A stretch of DNA of 64,000 nt from Oscillospiraceae bacterium (GTDB lineage Bacteria > Bacillota_A > Clostridia > Oscillospirales > Oscillospiraceae): positions 38,605 to 102,604 of the forward strand of contig JAFYAB010000037.1 in the NCBI GenBank assembly GCA_017540945.1, written 5' to 3'. The notes beneath the pieces are model-generated. The model was not told the DNA's origin, ran no database searches, and saw only the letters and a list, made by a program, of their open reading frames with translations. The translations under genes and the position numbers were made by a program. Positions within the stretch are counted from its first letter, which is position 1, and the number at the start of each line of letters is the position of its first letter. This document shows positions 24,625 through 34,301 of this stretch, piece by piece.

Positions 24625-25665
24625 TCACTGAATGTAACCAACCAGGACTTTGAGGGTGTTTTCGACCCCGTCCTTGTGGCTGCGCTCGTAGCCGTGGGAG
24701 GCGTAGACGCCGGGTCCGATGAGACCGTGGCGCAGATCCCAGCCGGCGCCCAGAGTGGCCTCCACGTCGGAACCGTAATGGGGATAGACGTCCACCGCGT
24801 AGTCCGCCTTCTCAGCCTTGGCGGCGGCGATCAGCTTCTTGACGATCTCATAGCTGTAGGGACCGCCGCTGTCCTTGGCGCAGATAGAGACCTGATGCTC
24901 GGTGCACTGCAGGCCGCTGCCCACGCAGCCCATATCCACGGAGATGGCCTCCGTAACGCCGGCGGGCACGGAGCCTGCGCCGCCGTGACCCACCTCCTCG
25001 TAGACGGTGAAGTGGAGGTATATCCTGCGGGCGGGTCGCAGGCCCTCGTCCTTCAGATACTTCGCCAGGGCGATCAGAATGCCCGCAGAGAGCTTGTCGT
25101 CCAGGAAGCGGCTCTTGATATACCCCTTCTCCGTGACCTTGGTACGGGGATCAAAGCAGACCACGTCGCCCACGCCGATGCCCAGCGCCTTCAGCTCGTC
25201 GACGGAGCCGACGGGCTCATCCAGGACGATCTCCGTATTGTCATAGTCCGGCACGGTCTTGCGCAGCTCGCCGTTGACGTGGGTGGAGGCGTTGCAGATC
25301 TGCAGAGTGCCTTCATAGATACCGTCAAATTTGGTGACGACCCGGACGTTTTCGGTGTTCACCATCACAGCGGGCAGTCCCCCCAGGGGGACGACGCGGA
25401 GTCGGCCGCTGCCCTTCAGCTCCGCCACCATAGCTCCCAGGGTGTCACAGTGGGCTTCCAGCAGCAGACCGTTTTCGGCGTCGGCGCCGCCCAGGTCCAC
25501 CAGGACGCCGCCCTTGACGGTATGGACCGCCTCACAGCCCAGCTCCCGGAAAACATTCAGCAGATGCTCCTCCGCGGCGGCGGTGTAGCCGGTGGGGCTG
25601 TCGATGGCCAGCAGCGCCGCGGCCTGCGCAACAGCGTAATCGGTATAGCGTTTGGGATCGTTCAT
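24625..25665 (-). CDS. M42-family metallo-aminopeptidase
   Basis: The 346-residue protein has the M42 layout: metal ligand His in LLEAHCDTLG (about 66), the catalytic Glu pair in VYEEVGHGG (about 220), SVDMG (about 240) and the C-terminal YASHGYERSH ligand region (about 325). Members form dodecameric tetrahedral shells that trim peptides in the cytosol with Co or Zn. ATG 25665 has AAGGAG 8 bases upstream. It probably cooperates with the S9 peptidase downstream in peptide use. Confidence 0.88.
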   Translation of the reverse strand: MNDPKRYTDYAVAQAAALLAIDSPTGYTAAAEEHLLNVFRELGCEAVHTVKGGVLVDLGGADAENGLLLEAHCDTLGAMVAELKGSGRLRVVPLGGLPAVMVNTENVRVVTKFDGIYEGTLQICNASTHVNGELRKTVPDYDNTEIVLDEPVGSVDELKALGIGVGDVVCFDPRTKVTEKGYIKSRFLDDKLSAGILIALAKYLKDEGLRPARRIYLHFTVYEEVGHGGAGSVPAGVTEAISVDMGCVGSGLQCTEHQVSICAKDSGGPYSYEIVKKLIAAAKAEKADYAVDVYPHYGSDVEATLGAGWDLRHGLIGPGVYASHGYERSHKDGVENTLKVLVGYIQ

Positions 25666-25698
25666 GGTTCGCGCTCCTTTGCATTGTAATATAGTAAC

Positions 25699-25727
25699 AG
25701 TATAGCACACCCTTTGATTTTTGGCAA
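25699..25727 (-). promoter_or_regulatory. Promoter of the M42 peptidase
   Basis: Minus strand TTGCCA, 17-base spacer, TATACT, about 34 bases before the start codon. Confidence 0.65.
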
Positions 25728-25814
25728 CAGGTAAGCGGCGCAGAGAAATTGAGAAATGTCAAAACAACCAAAAAACAGCATAGCAATTTGTCCAATAAAT
25801 CCAAAAGGAAACCG

Positions 25815-25843
25815 TTGCATTCTGTCCGAAAAATCAGTATAAT
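25815..25843 (+). promoter_or_regulatory. Promoter of the glg operon
   Basis: TTGCAT, 17-base spacer, TATAAT; leader of about 65 bases before glgB. Confidence 0.75.
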
Positions 25844-25915
25844 AGAAATGGAATAATATACGTTATCTATACAAGGAACGTCTCGCGGCGTTCCGGAAGC
25901 ACGGAGGACTGATAA

Positions 25916-27814
25916 ATGGACGAACATGTAAGACAGATGGTGGAATCCTTCCACCGGGGCGACAACATCCGCGCCTATGAGCTGTTGGGCTGCCATCCCG
26001 AGAACCGGGACGGCGAGGAGGGCTTCGTTTTCCGCGTCTGGGCGCCCAATGCCCGCTATGTCAGCGTCATCGGCGATTTCAACTTCTGGAACAAGGGTGA
26101 TCTGCCGATGAACAAGATCTCCCACGGCATCTGGGAGGTCTTCTCCAAATGGGCCCGGGTGGGCTGCTCCTACAAGTATTTCGTAGTGGGCGCCGACGGC
26201 CGCGAGGTGGATAAAACCGACCCCTACGGCTTCCGCACCACCTACCGGCCCGACAACTGCTCCGTCATCTGCGATCTGACCAAGCACAAGTGGCATGACG
26301 GCCTCTGGCGGGCCAACCAGAATCGGATGAACATCCTCAAGCGGCCTCTCAACATCTACGAGATGCACTTCGGCTCCTGGCGCCGCAAGGAGGGCAACGT
26401 CCCCTACGGCTATTCCGAGCTGGCGGACCAGCTGATCCCCTACATCAAGGAGATGGGCTACACCCATGTGGAGCTCATGCCCATCACCGAGTACCCCTAC
26501 GATCCCTCCTGGGGTTATCAGGTGACCGGCTACTTCTCCCCCACCTCCCGCTACGGCGAGCCCTATCTGCTGATGGAGCTCATCGACAAGCTGCACCAGG
26601 CGGGCATCGGCGTCATCCTCGACTGGGTCCCCGCCCACTTCCCCAAGGACATCAGCGGCCTGTTTGAGTTTGACGGCTCCTGCTGCTATGAGCTCTCCGA
26701 CCCCATGATGAACGAGCATCCGGACTGGACCACCCGGATCTACGACTACGGCAAGCCCGAGGTGGCCTCCTTCCTGATTTCCAGCGCCATCTTCTGGATG
26801 GAGAAGTACCACATCGACGGCATCCGTGTGGACGCCGTGGCATCCATGCTCTACCTGGACTACAACCGCCCCAATTACCGGCCCAACAAATACGGCGGAC
26901 GGGAAAATCTGGAGGCCATCGCCTTCCTGCGGAAGCTCAACGAGGCGGCCTTCTCCGTGCGCCATCAGCCCATAATGGTGGCCGAGGAATCCACCGCCTT
27001 CCCGCTCATCACCCGCCCCACCTCCGACGGCGGTCTGGGCTTCCTCTTCAAATGGAATATGGGCTGGATGAATGACAATCTGCGCTATATGAGTCAGGAT
27101 CCCATCTATCGTAAGTATTCCCATGAGAGTCTGACCTTCTCCATGACCTATGCTTACTCCGAAAACTATATCCTCCCCCTGAGCCACGACGAGGTGGTCC
27201 ACGGCAAGTGCTCCCTGATCCAGAAAATGCCCGGCTATTACGTGGACAAATTCGCCAATCTGCGGACCTTCTACGGCTGGCAGATCGGTCATCCCGGCAA
27301 GAAGCTGAACTTCATGGGCAACGAGTTCGCCCAGTTCATCGAGTGGAACGAGAACCAGGGTCTGGACTGGATGCTGCTGGACTATGAGAGCCATCGTCAG
27401 ATGCGGGACTTTGTCAGGGACCTCAACCACCTGTATCTCAACACCCCCGCCTTCTGGCAGAACGACCAGAGCTGGGAGGGCTTCCAGTGGATCTCCTGCG
27501 ACGACCGGGACAACTCCGTCATCGCCTTCCGCCGCATCGACGAGAAGGGACATGAGATTATCGGCATCTGCAATTTCTGTCCCGTCAGACGGGAGCACTA
27601 CCGGATCGGCCTGCCCAAGGCCGGCGCCTACGAGCTGGTTTTGAACTCCGATGAAAAGAAATACGGCGGCTGGGGCACGGAGCTGCCCGCGGTGGTCGCC
27701 GAGGAAAGCCCCTGGGGCAACCTTCAGTACTCCGGCGAGTTCACCCTGCCTCCCCTGAGCGTGCTCTATTATATCCCCGCGAAGCATTCCCGCAAAAAAG
27801 TAAAATCAGAATAA
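25916..27814 (+). CDS. glgB: 1,4-alpha-glucan branching enzyme
   Basis: The 632-residue GH13 enzyme adds alpha-1,6 branches to glycogen. It has an N-terminal CBM48-like domain (about 20-115), a TIM barrel with WGYQVTGYFSP, the nucleophile Asp in GIRVDAVASML (about 308), the acid Glu in MVAEESTAFP (about 361), and SHDEVVHGK (about 423), and a C-terminal beta domain. GGAGG lies 9 bases before the ATG. First gene of glgB-glgC-glgD-glgA. Confidence 0.96.
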   Translation: MDEHVRQMVESFHRGDNIRAYELLGCHPENRDGEEGFVFRVWAPNARYVSVIGDFNFWNKGDLPMNKISHGIWEVFSKWARVGCSYKYFVVGADGREVDKTDPYGFRTTYRPDNCSVICDLTKHKWHDGLWRANQNRMNILKRPLNIYEMHFGSWRRKEGNVPYGYSELADQLIPYIKEMGYTHVELMPITEYPYDPSWGYQVTGYFSPTSRYGEPYLLMELIDKLHQAGIGVILDWVPAHFPKDISGLFEFDGSCCYELSDPMMNEHPDWTTRIYDYGKPEVASFLISSAIFWMEKYHIDGIRVDAVASMLYLDYNRPNYRPNKYGGRENLEAIAFLRKLNEAAFSVRHQPIMVAEESTAFPLITRPTSDGGLGFLFKWNMGWMNDNLRYMSQDPIYRKYSHESLTFSMTYAYSENYILPLSHDEVVHGKCSLIQKMPGYYVDKFANLRTFYGWQIGHPGKKLNFMGNEFAQFIEWNENQGLDWMLLDYESHRQMRDFVRDLNHLYLNTPAFWQNDQSWEGFQWISCDDRDNSVIAFRRIDEKGHEIIGICNFCPVRREHYRIGLPKAGAYELVLNSDEKKYGGWGTELPAVVAEESPWGNLQYSGEFTLPPLSVLYYIPAKHSRKKVKSE

Positions 27815-27837
27815 CATAAAAAGGAGACCCGAACATC

Positions 27838-29025
27838 ATGAACTTCCAGAAAAAGCGCTGCGTCGCCATGCTGCTGGCCGGTGGCCAGGGCACCCGCCTC
27901 TACGTCTTGACGGAGAACACCGCCAAGCCTGCCGTCCCCTTCGGCGGCAAGTATCGCATCATCGACTTTCCCCTGTCCAACTGTGTGAATTCCGGCATCG
28001 ACACCGTCGGCATTCTGACGCAGTACCAGCCCCTGGAGCTCAATGAATACATTGGCAACGGCCAGCCCTGGGGTCTGAACCGTTCCCACGGCGGCGTCCA
28101 GGTCCTGCCCCCCTATGCCCGCTCCAAGAAGTCCGAGTGGTACAAGGGCACCGCCAACGCCATCTATCAGAACATCAAATTCATTGAGCGCTATGATCCC
28201 GACAATGTGCTGATTCTCTCCGGCGACCACATTTACCGCATGGACTACGCCAAGATGATCAAGTACCACGAGGAGCATGACGCCGACATCACCATCGCCG
28301 TCCGGAAGGTCCCCATGGAGGAAGCCTCCCGCTTCGGCATCATGAACACCAACCCCGACGGCTCCATCTACGAGTTCGAGGAGAAGCCCAAGCAGCCCAA
28401 ATCCAACAACGCTTCCATGGGCATTTACGTCTTCAAGTGGAGCATTCTCAAGAAGTTCCTGATCGAGGACGAGGAGGATCCCAAGTCCGAAAACGACTTT
28501 GGCAAGAACATCATCCCCGCCATCTTGAACGCAGGACACAAGCTCTTCGCCTACGACTTTGAGGGCTATTGGAAGGACGTGGGCACCATCAGCTCCCTCT
28601 GGGAGGCCAACATGGAGCTGCTGGGCACTGATCCCGAGTTCAATCTCTATGGCGACGGCACCGCCCCCATCTTCGCCCGGAATTATGCCCTGCCCTCCTC
28701 TTATATCGACACCGGCTCCAAGAACATCGACAGTCTGATCGCTGAGGGCTGCGAAATTTACGGGTCTATCCGGCACAGCGTGATCTCCACCGGCTGCAAA
28801 GTAGGCAAGGACGCTCTCATTGAGGACGCCGTCATTATGCCCAACACCATCATCGAGCCCGGCGTCATCATCCGCAACGCCATCATCGGCGAGGGCTGCA
28901 CCGTCCGCAGCGGCGCCGTGATCGGCGGCGCCTTCCGCAAGGGCGACAAGCGTCAGATCTCCGTGGTGGGCAAGGATCACGTCATCGAGGTCAATCAAGT
29001 CGTCAAGCCCGGCGAAGTCATCTGA
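27838..29025 (+). CDS. glgC: Glucose-1-phosphate adenylyltransferase, catalytic subunit
   Basis: The 395-residue enzyme makes ADP-glucose from glucose 1-phosphate and ATP. It has the nucleotidyltransferase start [29 protein letters not shown], the HIYRMDY substrate region and a C-terminal left-handed beta-helix with hexapeptide repeats. AAGGAG precedes the ATG, 23 bases after glgB. It probably forms a heterotetramer with GlgD, encoded next. Confidence 0.96.
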   Translation: MNFQKKRCVAMLLAGGQGTRLYVLTENTAKPAVPFGGKYRIIDFPLSNCVNSGIDTVGILTQYQPLELNEYIGNGQPWGLNRSHGGVQVLPPYARSKKSEWYKGTANAIYQNIKFIERYDPDNVLILSGDHIYRMDYAKMIKYHEEHDADITIAVRKVPMEEASRFGIMNTNPDGSIYEFEEKPKQPKSNNASMGIYVFKWSILKKFLIEDEEDPKSENDFGKNIIPAILNAGHKLFAYDFEGYWKDVGTISSLWEANMELLGTDPEFNLYGDGTAPIFARNYALPSSYIDTGSKNIDSLIAEGCEIYGSIRHSVISTGCKVGKDALIEDAVIMPNTIIEPGVIIRNAIIGEGCTVRSGAVIGGAFRKGDKRQISVVGKDHVIEVNQVVKPGEVI

Positions 29026-29043
29026 GGCAGGAGGTAACGAACA

Positions 29044-30165
29044 ATGAAAAACGTAATGGGTCTTGTTTTCGCCAATATCTACGACAGCTCCCTGGGCCAG
29101 CTCACCAATAAGCGCACTCAGGCCTCCCTTCCCTACGGCGGACGTTACCGCCAGATCGACTTCACCCTGTCCAACATGGCCAACGCCGGCATCCGCCACA
29201 TCGGCATCGTCACCCAGTATAACTTCCAGAGCCTGATGAACCACATCGGCTCCGGCGAGGAATGGGATCTGGAGCTGGAGGAGGGCGGTCTGGAGTTCAT
29301 CACGCCCTATTCCATGGGCGCCACCAACACCTTCCGGGGCAAGCTGGAGGCCATTGCCGCCGCCAGCAGCAGCTATCTGGCCAAGGGCAAGGAGGAGTAT
29401 ATCATCCTGGCCGACGCCGCCGTGATCTGCGCCATCAACCTGGAGGAAGTCATGCAGGCCCACATTGCCTCCGGCAAGGATGTGACCGTGGTGTTCAAGA
29501 ACGGCATTGCCAACGGCAAAAAGCAGCTGGATCTGGCGGTCCGGCTGGACAAGGACGGCGAGATCTCCGATATGGCCGTGGACTACGCCGCGCCGGAGGA
29601 CTACCTGGCGTCCATGGGCATGTTCATCATGCGCAAGGATCTGCTGCTGAGGTCCGCGGAGGAATGCGTCAGCCACAACCGCTACCGCTTCGAGCGGGAG
29701 TTCATCCTCCAGGATTGGGCTGACGGCCTGCTCTCCGTGGGCGCCTTCCTGTTCGACGAGGTGGCTCTGTTCAACGAATCCACCGAGGAGTATTTCCGCA
29801 ATAACCTGGCGATTATTGACAAGAACATCCGTCACAGCCTCTACCGCGAGGGCCTGACCATCTATACCAAGGTCCGGGATCAGGTGCCCTGCTACTACGG
29901 CGAGCACTCCGAGATCGACGACTGCATCGTGGCCGACGGCTGCGTGCTCCTGGGTTCTGCTGCGAACTCCGTTCTGTTTCGCGGCGTGCGGCTCTCCACC
30001 GGCGCGGTGGTCAAAAACTGCGTGGTGATGGCCAACTGCGAGATCGGCATCGGCGCGCAGCTGGAATACTGCATTCTGGACAAGGACGTCAAGATCAACG
30101 CCGGCGTCAAGCTGATCGGCACCATGGAGCATCCTGTGATCCTCAATCGGGGTGACGTTGTATGA
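29044..30165 (+). CDS. glgD: Glucose-1-phosphate adenylyltransferase, GlgD subunit
   Basis: The 373-residue paralogue of GlgC keeps the fold and YGGRYRQIDFTLSN, but its N-terminus (VMGLVFANIYDSS) lacks the GGxGxRL nucleotide loop, as in all GlgD proteins, so it is regulatory rather than catalytic. The C-terminal beta-helix is intact. Its stop overlaps the glgA start as ATGA. Confidence 0.95.
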   Translation: MKNVMGLVFANIYDSSLGQLTNKRTQASLPYGGRYRQIDFTLSNMANAGIRHIGIVTQYNFQSLMNHIGSGEEWDLELEEGGLEFITPYSMGATNTFRGKLEAIAAASSSYLAKGKEEYIILADAAVICAINLEEVMQAHIASGKDVTVVFKNGIANGKKQLDLAVRLDKDGEISDMAVDYAAPEDYLASMGMFIMRKDLLLRSAEECVSHNRYRFEREFILQDWADGLLSVGAFLFDEVALFNESTEEYFRNNLAIIDKNIRHSLYREGLTIYTKVRDQVPCYYGEHSEIDDCIVADGCVLLGSAANSVLFRGVRLSTGAVVKNCVVMANCEIGIGAQLEYCILDKDVKINAGVKLIGTMEHPVILNRGDVV

Positions 30166-31586
30166 GAATCGCCTTGATCGCCTCCGAGGCTGCCCCCTTC
30201 ATCAAAACGGGCGGCCTTGGGGACGTGCTGCAGGCCCTGCCGGCAGAGCTCGCCCGGATCAAGGGCAACGAGGTCTCAATCTTCCTTCCCTACTATAAGA
30301 AAATCAAGTACAATCCAAAGCTGGACACTGAGCTGGTCAGCGCCTTTACCGTGAATCTGACCTGGCGGCAGCAGTATGTGGGACTCTATCGGCTCAAAAA
30401 AAGTCAGAAGCATTTGCAGGTCTATTTCCTGGACAACGAGTTTTACTTCTGCAGAGACGGGATCTACGGCTTCTACGACGACGGCGAGCGCTTCGCCTAT
30501 TTCGCGAAGGCTGCCCTGGCTTCCATGTGCCGGATCGGCATGCGGCCGGAGGTCCTCCACTGCCATGACTGGCAGAGCGCCCTGGTGCCCATCTATCTGG
30601 AGGCGGAGTTCCGGGATCGTCTTCCCGAAGCCCGCACGGTCTTCACCATCCACAATGTGGAATATCAGGGCAAGGCCGGTCCCGAATTCTTCAATGAGGT
30701 TCTGGGGCTGGACGATCTCTGGCGGGGAGTGTGCACCTACGACGGCTGCATCAACTTCATGAAGGCCGCCGCGGTAAAGGCCAATCTGGTCACCACCGTT
30801 TCCGAGACCTATGCCACGGAGCTTCGCTATCCCTACTTTGCCCACGGCCTTTCCGGTATTCTCGGCTCCCGGGGCGAGCAGCTCCGGGGCATCACCAACG
30901 GAATCGACGTGAACGTCTACAACCCCGCCACAGACAAGGCTTTGGCAAAGAACTACAGCGCCGACAGCATCTCCGACAAGCTGGCCTGCAAAAGGGCCCT
31001 GCAGAAGGAGCTGGGTCTGGCGGAGAGCGATGCGCCGATCCTTTCCATGGTAAGCCGCCTGGCCTCCCACAAGGGCATTGACATCCTCTGCTACATCCTC
31101 CGGCGTCTGCTGGAGCGGGATATCCAGCTGGTTATTGTGGGCACCGGCGAGGCGAAGTATGAACACGCCCTCCAGTCCGTCGCCAGCGAATACCCCGACA
31201 AGTTCTCCATGAACCTGAAATTCGATTCTGCCCTGGCTTCCCGGGTCTACGCGGGCTCCGATATGTATCTGATGCCCTCCAAATCCGAGCCCTGTGGTCT
31301 GAGTCAGCTGATTGCCATGCACTATGGCACCGTGCCCATCGTCAATGCCACCGGCGGTCTGAAGGACACCGTCCTGCCCTACGACCCCTCCACCGGCGAG
31401 GGACGGGGCTACACCTTCCAGAGCTACAACGGCGACGATTTCCTGGGCGCCATCGACCGGGCGCTGGGGGATTATTACGGGAATCCCGAAGGCTGGAAGC
31501 GGCTGGCGAAGCACGATATGGAAGTCGACTTCTCCTGGAAGCAGCCGGCGCAAAAGTACATGGAGCTCTATATGAGCCTGTTCTGA
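30162..31586 (+). CDS. glgA: Glycogen synthase (ADP-glucose type)
   Basis: The 474-residue GT5 enzyme extends glycogen from ADP-glucose. The N-terminal KTGGLGDV loop binds ADP-glucose; HCHDWQSALVP, SRLASHKGIDIL and the C-terminal motif PSKSEPCGLSQLIAMHYG with the catalytic Glu are present. Last gene of the operon, coupled to glgD by ATGA and followed by a strong terminator. Confidence 0.96.
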   Translation: MRIALIASEAAPFIKTGGLGDVLQALPAELARIKGNEVSIFLPYYKKIKYNPKLDTELVSAFTVNLTWRQQYVGLYRLKKSQKHLQVYFLDNEFYFCRDGIYGFYDDGERFAYFAKAALASMCRIGMRPEVLHCHDWQSALVPIYLEAEFRDRLPEARTVFTIHNVEYQGKAGPEFFNEVLGLDDLWRGVCTYDGCINFMKAAAVKANLVTTVSETYATELRYPYFAHGLSGILGSRGEQLRGITNGIDVNVYNPATDKALAKNYSADSISDKLACKRALQKELGLAESDAPILSMVSRLASHKGIDILCYILRRLLERDIQLVIVGTGEAKYEHALQSVASEYPDKFSMNLKFDSALASRVYAGSDMYLMPSKSEPCGLSQLIAMHYGTVPIVNATGGLKDTVLPYDPSTGEGRGYTFQSYNGDDFLGAIDRALGDYYGNPEGWKRLAKHDMEVDFSWKQPAQKYMELYMSLF

Positions 31587-31597
31587 TCCTCAAACCG

Positions 31598-31641
31598 CCG
31601 GGGTGCTGCGTACAGAAATGTGCGCAGCACCCCGGTTTTTT
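31598..31641 (+). terminator. Terminator of the glg operon
   Basis: 13-bp stem CCGGGGTGCTGCG with its complement, 12-base loop, then T6. Confidence 0.9.
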
Positions 31642-31676
31642 CTATCTGTTCTCCTGATCGCGGTCAAAAAAGGTCG

Positions 31677-32519
31677 TTATTTATTGTCTGCTCCCCCCGC
31701 ATCTGATTTCTTCTTCACCGGATAGCAGATCTCGGTCACGAACTCATCCGGATTCCGGGTCTCGTGCGGGCTGACGTGATAGATGTTGAACATCGGTTCC
31801 GCGGGTTCGTAACCGTTTGCCTCCATCCACGCAATGACCGCTGCATAGACGTCTGTGATTTGGGTGTAGCTGCCCTGGTAGGTGCAGCTGGCCACCGTCA
31901 CCTCCGGCAAGCTGCGGAACTTCACGTGCTCCGTGTCGGGATAGCTCCCCTTGACGGTTTTCCAGGCCATCATTTCGACGTTTTCTTCCTTGTACTCGCC
32001 GTCGAGGTAGGTCACCGCGCACAGGCAGGGATCATCCTCCACGAGATTCATCCGGCAGGTTTCCTCCGCCATCCTGCCCCAGATCATGCCTTCGTCCTCA
32101 TAGCGGGGTATGGTCATCCGGACAGTGGCGGCATAGCGCGCGGGGATCGTCTTGAGGGTAACGTTATAACTCATGTTTTCTTCCTTTCTCAGCCTTTTTC
32201 CGGCTGCGTCCAGAAGCGTCAGCTTATATGCGAGTTCCTTTGACAGGGCCTCCAGTTCTGCCCGCCGCACAGCAAAGAACTGCTCCAGCTTCTTCCGGTC
32301 ATCGTAGACTTCCAGGATCCTGACGATATCCGCAAGAGAAAAGCCCATATCCTTCAGGGCGCCAATGCGGCCCGCGATCGGGAGCTGATCCTCTCTGTAA
32401 TACCGATAATCCGTGAAGCGGTCCGTTTCTGCCGGTTTCAAAAGGCCGATCTCATCATAGTGGCGGAGCATTCTGACACTGAGTCTGGACAGTTTTGAAA
32501 ATTCTCCGATTTTCAGCAT
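31677..32519 (-). CDS. MerR-family regulator with GyrI-like ligand-binding domain
   Basis: The 280-residue protein has an N-terminal MerR winged helix (about 1-70: IGEFSKLSRLSVRMLRHYDEIGLL), a coiled-coil dimerisation helix (about 75-112) and a GyrI/BmrR-like effector domain (about 118-270) ending in VTEICYPVKK. Such proteins sense small aromatic or cationic drugs and usually activate an efflux gene; none is adjacent. It heads the accessory block at 31.7-37.9 kb. AGGAGG precedes the ATG. Confidence 0.88.
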   Translation of the reverse strand: MLKIGEFSKLSRLSVRMLRHYDEIGLLKPAETDRFTDYRYYREDQLPIAGRIGALKDMGFSLADIVRILEVYDDRKKLEQFFAVRRAELEALSKELAYKLTLLDAAGKRLRKEENMSYNVTLKTIPARYAATVRMTIPRYEDEGMIWGRMAEETCRMNLVEDDPCLCAVTYLDGEYKEENVEMMAWKTVKGSYPDTEHVKFRSLPEVTVASCTYQGSYTQITDVYAAVIAWMEANGYEPAEPMFNIYHVSPHETRNPDEFVTEICYPVKKKSDAGGADNK

Positions 32520-32607
32520 GGCGGTACCTCCTGATGCTGCTTCGTTTTTGAGCTCATGTCCATTGTAATGCCTGCCACAGTGGGAGAGTCAAGGGTTTTT
32601 TAATTTT

Positions 32608-33690
32608 TTATCCAAAAATCTGACCGGGCAGCTTCAGCTTCTCCTTGGGCGGGAAGTCCTTGTCGAAGGTCTCCACGTCCGCGTCGTCCACGTAGTAGCC
32701 CTTCGGCGTCTGATACACGCCGGTGACGCCGCTCAGATAGCCGGGGATCAGCTCCCTGCAGAGGAAGAAGGAATCGTCTGCGCCTTCCGGCAGATCGTGG
32801 TAGCGGATGCCGAAGTTTCTTGCGTAGTCGAAGCCGCTTTTTCCGTAAAATCCGATGTTTCCCTCGAACAAAACAGCGCCGAAGCCCATCTCAGTCGCTT
32901 TCTCCAGGGAGTGATCCAGCAGCTTTTTCCCGAAGCCGCGGCGTTTGAGTTCGGGGGTGATTCCAATCGGCCCCATGGTCAGCACCGGAATCACCCTGCC
33001 GTCGTCGGCCTCGATCACCGTTTTCATAAACATATTCTGTCCGATCAGTCGCCCGTCCAGCTCCATGACGAGATCCAGCTCCTTCACGAAGGCCGGATCG
33101 TTTCGCAGCACGTGAATCACATAATGCTCGCTGCAGCCGGGACGGTAGACGTTCCAGAACGCCTCCCGGACGAGGTTTTCAACCTCTCGGTATTCCTCTG
33201 GTTTTTCTGAACGAACGATTTCATTGCTGTTCATTTCAATCTCCCTATCCCTGATAAATCGCGGGCCCTCTTCTCCCATGATCCCCATGGGGCGAAAGCC
33301 GCATTTGGCCAGAACGCGCTGGGAGGCCGTATTTCCCGGGTCGGTCTCCGCCTCAACAGCCTGTACCTCCGGGTGCCGGAATGCCCATTGAAGCGCAAGC
33401 TTGACGGCCTCGGCCGCGTATCCTTGCCCTCGGAACGCTTCCAGGATCCCGTAGCCGATCTCCGGATTCCGGCCTGCCTCGATGCCCTTGAAGCACAGAT
33501 CGCCGATCCGCGTTCCGTCCTGCTTCTCGATCATCCACATGGCGTACCAATCCCGCTCCTCCGGATGGGAGAGGCTGCCCTCCAGCATTTCCCTGTACGC
33601 TTTCCTCAGTTCCTCGTCCTGTTCGACGGCCAGAATGCGCTCCAGTTGCTCCCTGCCTGCGGGATAGATTCGTATCCGGTTTTTCTCCAT
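32608..33690 (-). CDS. Fused double GNAT acetyltransferase
   Basis: The 360-residue frame holds two acetyltransferases. Domain 1 (1-150) is RimJ/RimL-like, with GYGILEAFRGQGYAAEAVKLAL and a typical end at EEGPRF. Domain 2 (153-360) is a YhbS-type GNAT with PELKRRGFGKKLLDHSL and FYGKSGF. Met153 (ATG at 33234) is preceded by GGGAG with a 6-base spacing, so domain 2 could also be made separately. The first ATG (33690) shares one base with the stop of the upstream XRE gene. Substrates are unknown; the pair could be a recent loss of a stop codon between two coupled genes. Confidence 0.78.
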   Translation of the reverse strand: MEKNRIRIYPAGREQLERILAVEQDEELRKAYREMLEGSLSHPEERDWYAMWMIEKQDGTRIGDLCFKGIEAGRNPEIGYGILEAFRGQGYAAEAVKLALQWAFRHPEVQAVEAETDPGNTASQRVLAKCGFRPMGIMGEEGPRFIRDREIEMNSNEIVRSEKPEEYREVENLVREAFWNVYRPGCSEHYVIHVLRNDPAFVKELDLVMELDGRLIGQNMFMKTVIEADDGRVIPVLTMGPIGITPELKRRGFGKKLLDHSLEKATEMGFGAVLFEGNIGFYGKSGFDYARNFGIRYHDLPEGADDSFFLCRELIPGYLSGVTGVYQTPKGYYVDDADVETFDKDFPPKEKLKLPGQIFG

Positions 33691-34301
33691 CAAATCAAAT
33701 CCTTTCCTTTTCCAATCAGGAATCCCTTCACAACCAGGATGGCCAGGCAGAGGATCCCCGCATACGGTTGACGCGTCAGGATAAAGATCGCCGCACCCAC
33801 GATCGACAGCACCATGCCTGTGACAAAGCGATGCCGATCCCAGACCGGACGATCTAAACGACTGATCAGCACGCCGCAAATCCCGTTCAATACCGTCAGT
33901 GCGATCACGGCGATAAACGACGCTTTGACCCACGGATTGACAGTTGTCAGTGAAAACAGCGCTGCCGAGCCCGGGCTGTCCGCTCCGTTTCCAAAAACAG
34001 GCAGGATCAGCAGCAAGGCTGACAGAATATCCAGCGTGCCGCAGATCCGCGCAAGGACCTTGTCCACGCAGGCTTTTTTCTCTTCATCTGCCGCGGAAAT
34101 GATCTCCTCCGGGCAGATCAGTTCATCGATGGAAACAGCGAAATACCGGGATATCAGCTTCAGCGAGTCGAGGTTGGGATAGCCCCGTCCGGACTCCCAT
34201 TTTGAAACAGCCGTCCTGGACACATACAACGCTTCCGCCAGCTCCTCCTGGGTCATCCCCTTGTTTTTTCGTAATTCCTGCAGTTTCTCATTGAATTCCA
34301 T
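33690..34301 (-). CDS. XRE-family regulator with four membrane helices
   Basis: The 203-residue protein has an N-terminal helix-turn-helix (about 5-60, TQEELAEALYVSRTAVSKWE) and about four C-terminal transmembrane helices (about 85-200). This design is common in Firmicutes for membrane-tethered repressors. AAGGAGG lies 4 bases before the ATG. It overlaps the PAP2 gene end by 14 bases and abuts the double GNAT gene, forming one operon. Confidence 0.82.
   Translation of the reverse strand: MEFNEKLQELRKNKGMTQEELAEALYVSRTAVSKWESGRGYPNLDSLKLISRYFAVSIDELICPEEIISAADEEKKACVDKVLARICGTLDILSALLLILPVFGNGADSPGSAALFSLTTVNPWVKASFIAVIALTVLNGICGVLISRLDRPVWDRHRFVTGMVLSIVGAAIFILTRQPYAGILCLAILVVKGFLIGKGKDLI

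Noticed and set aside
25532..30132. Two very long minus-strand frames (751 and 787 residues) opposite glgB, glgC and glgD
   Set aside because: Shadows caused by GC-rich third positions; the plus strand encodes the full glycogen operon.
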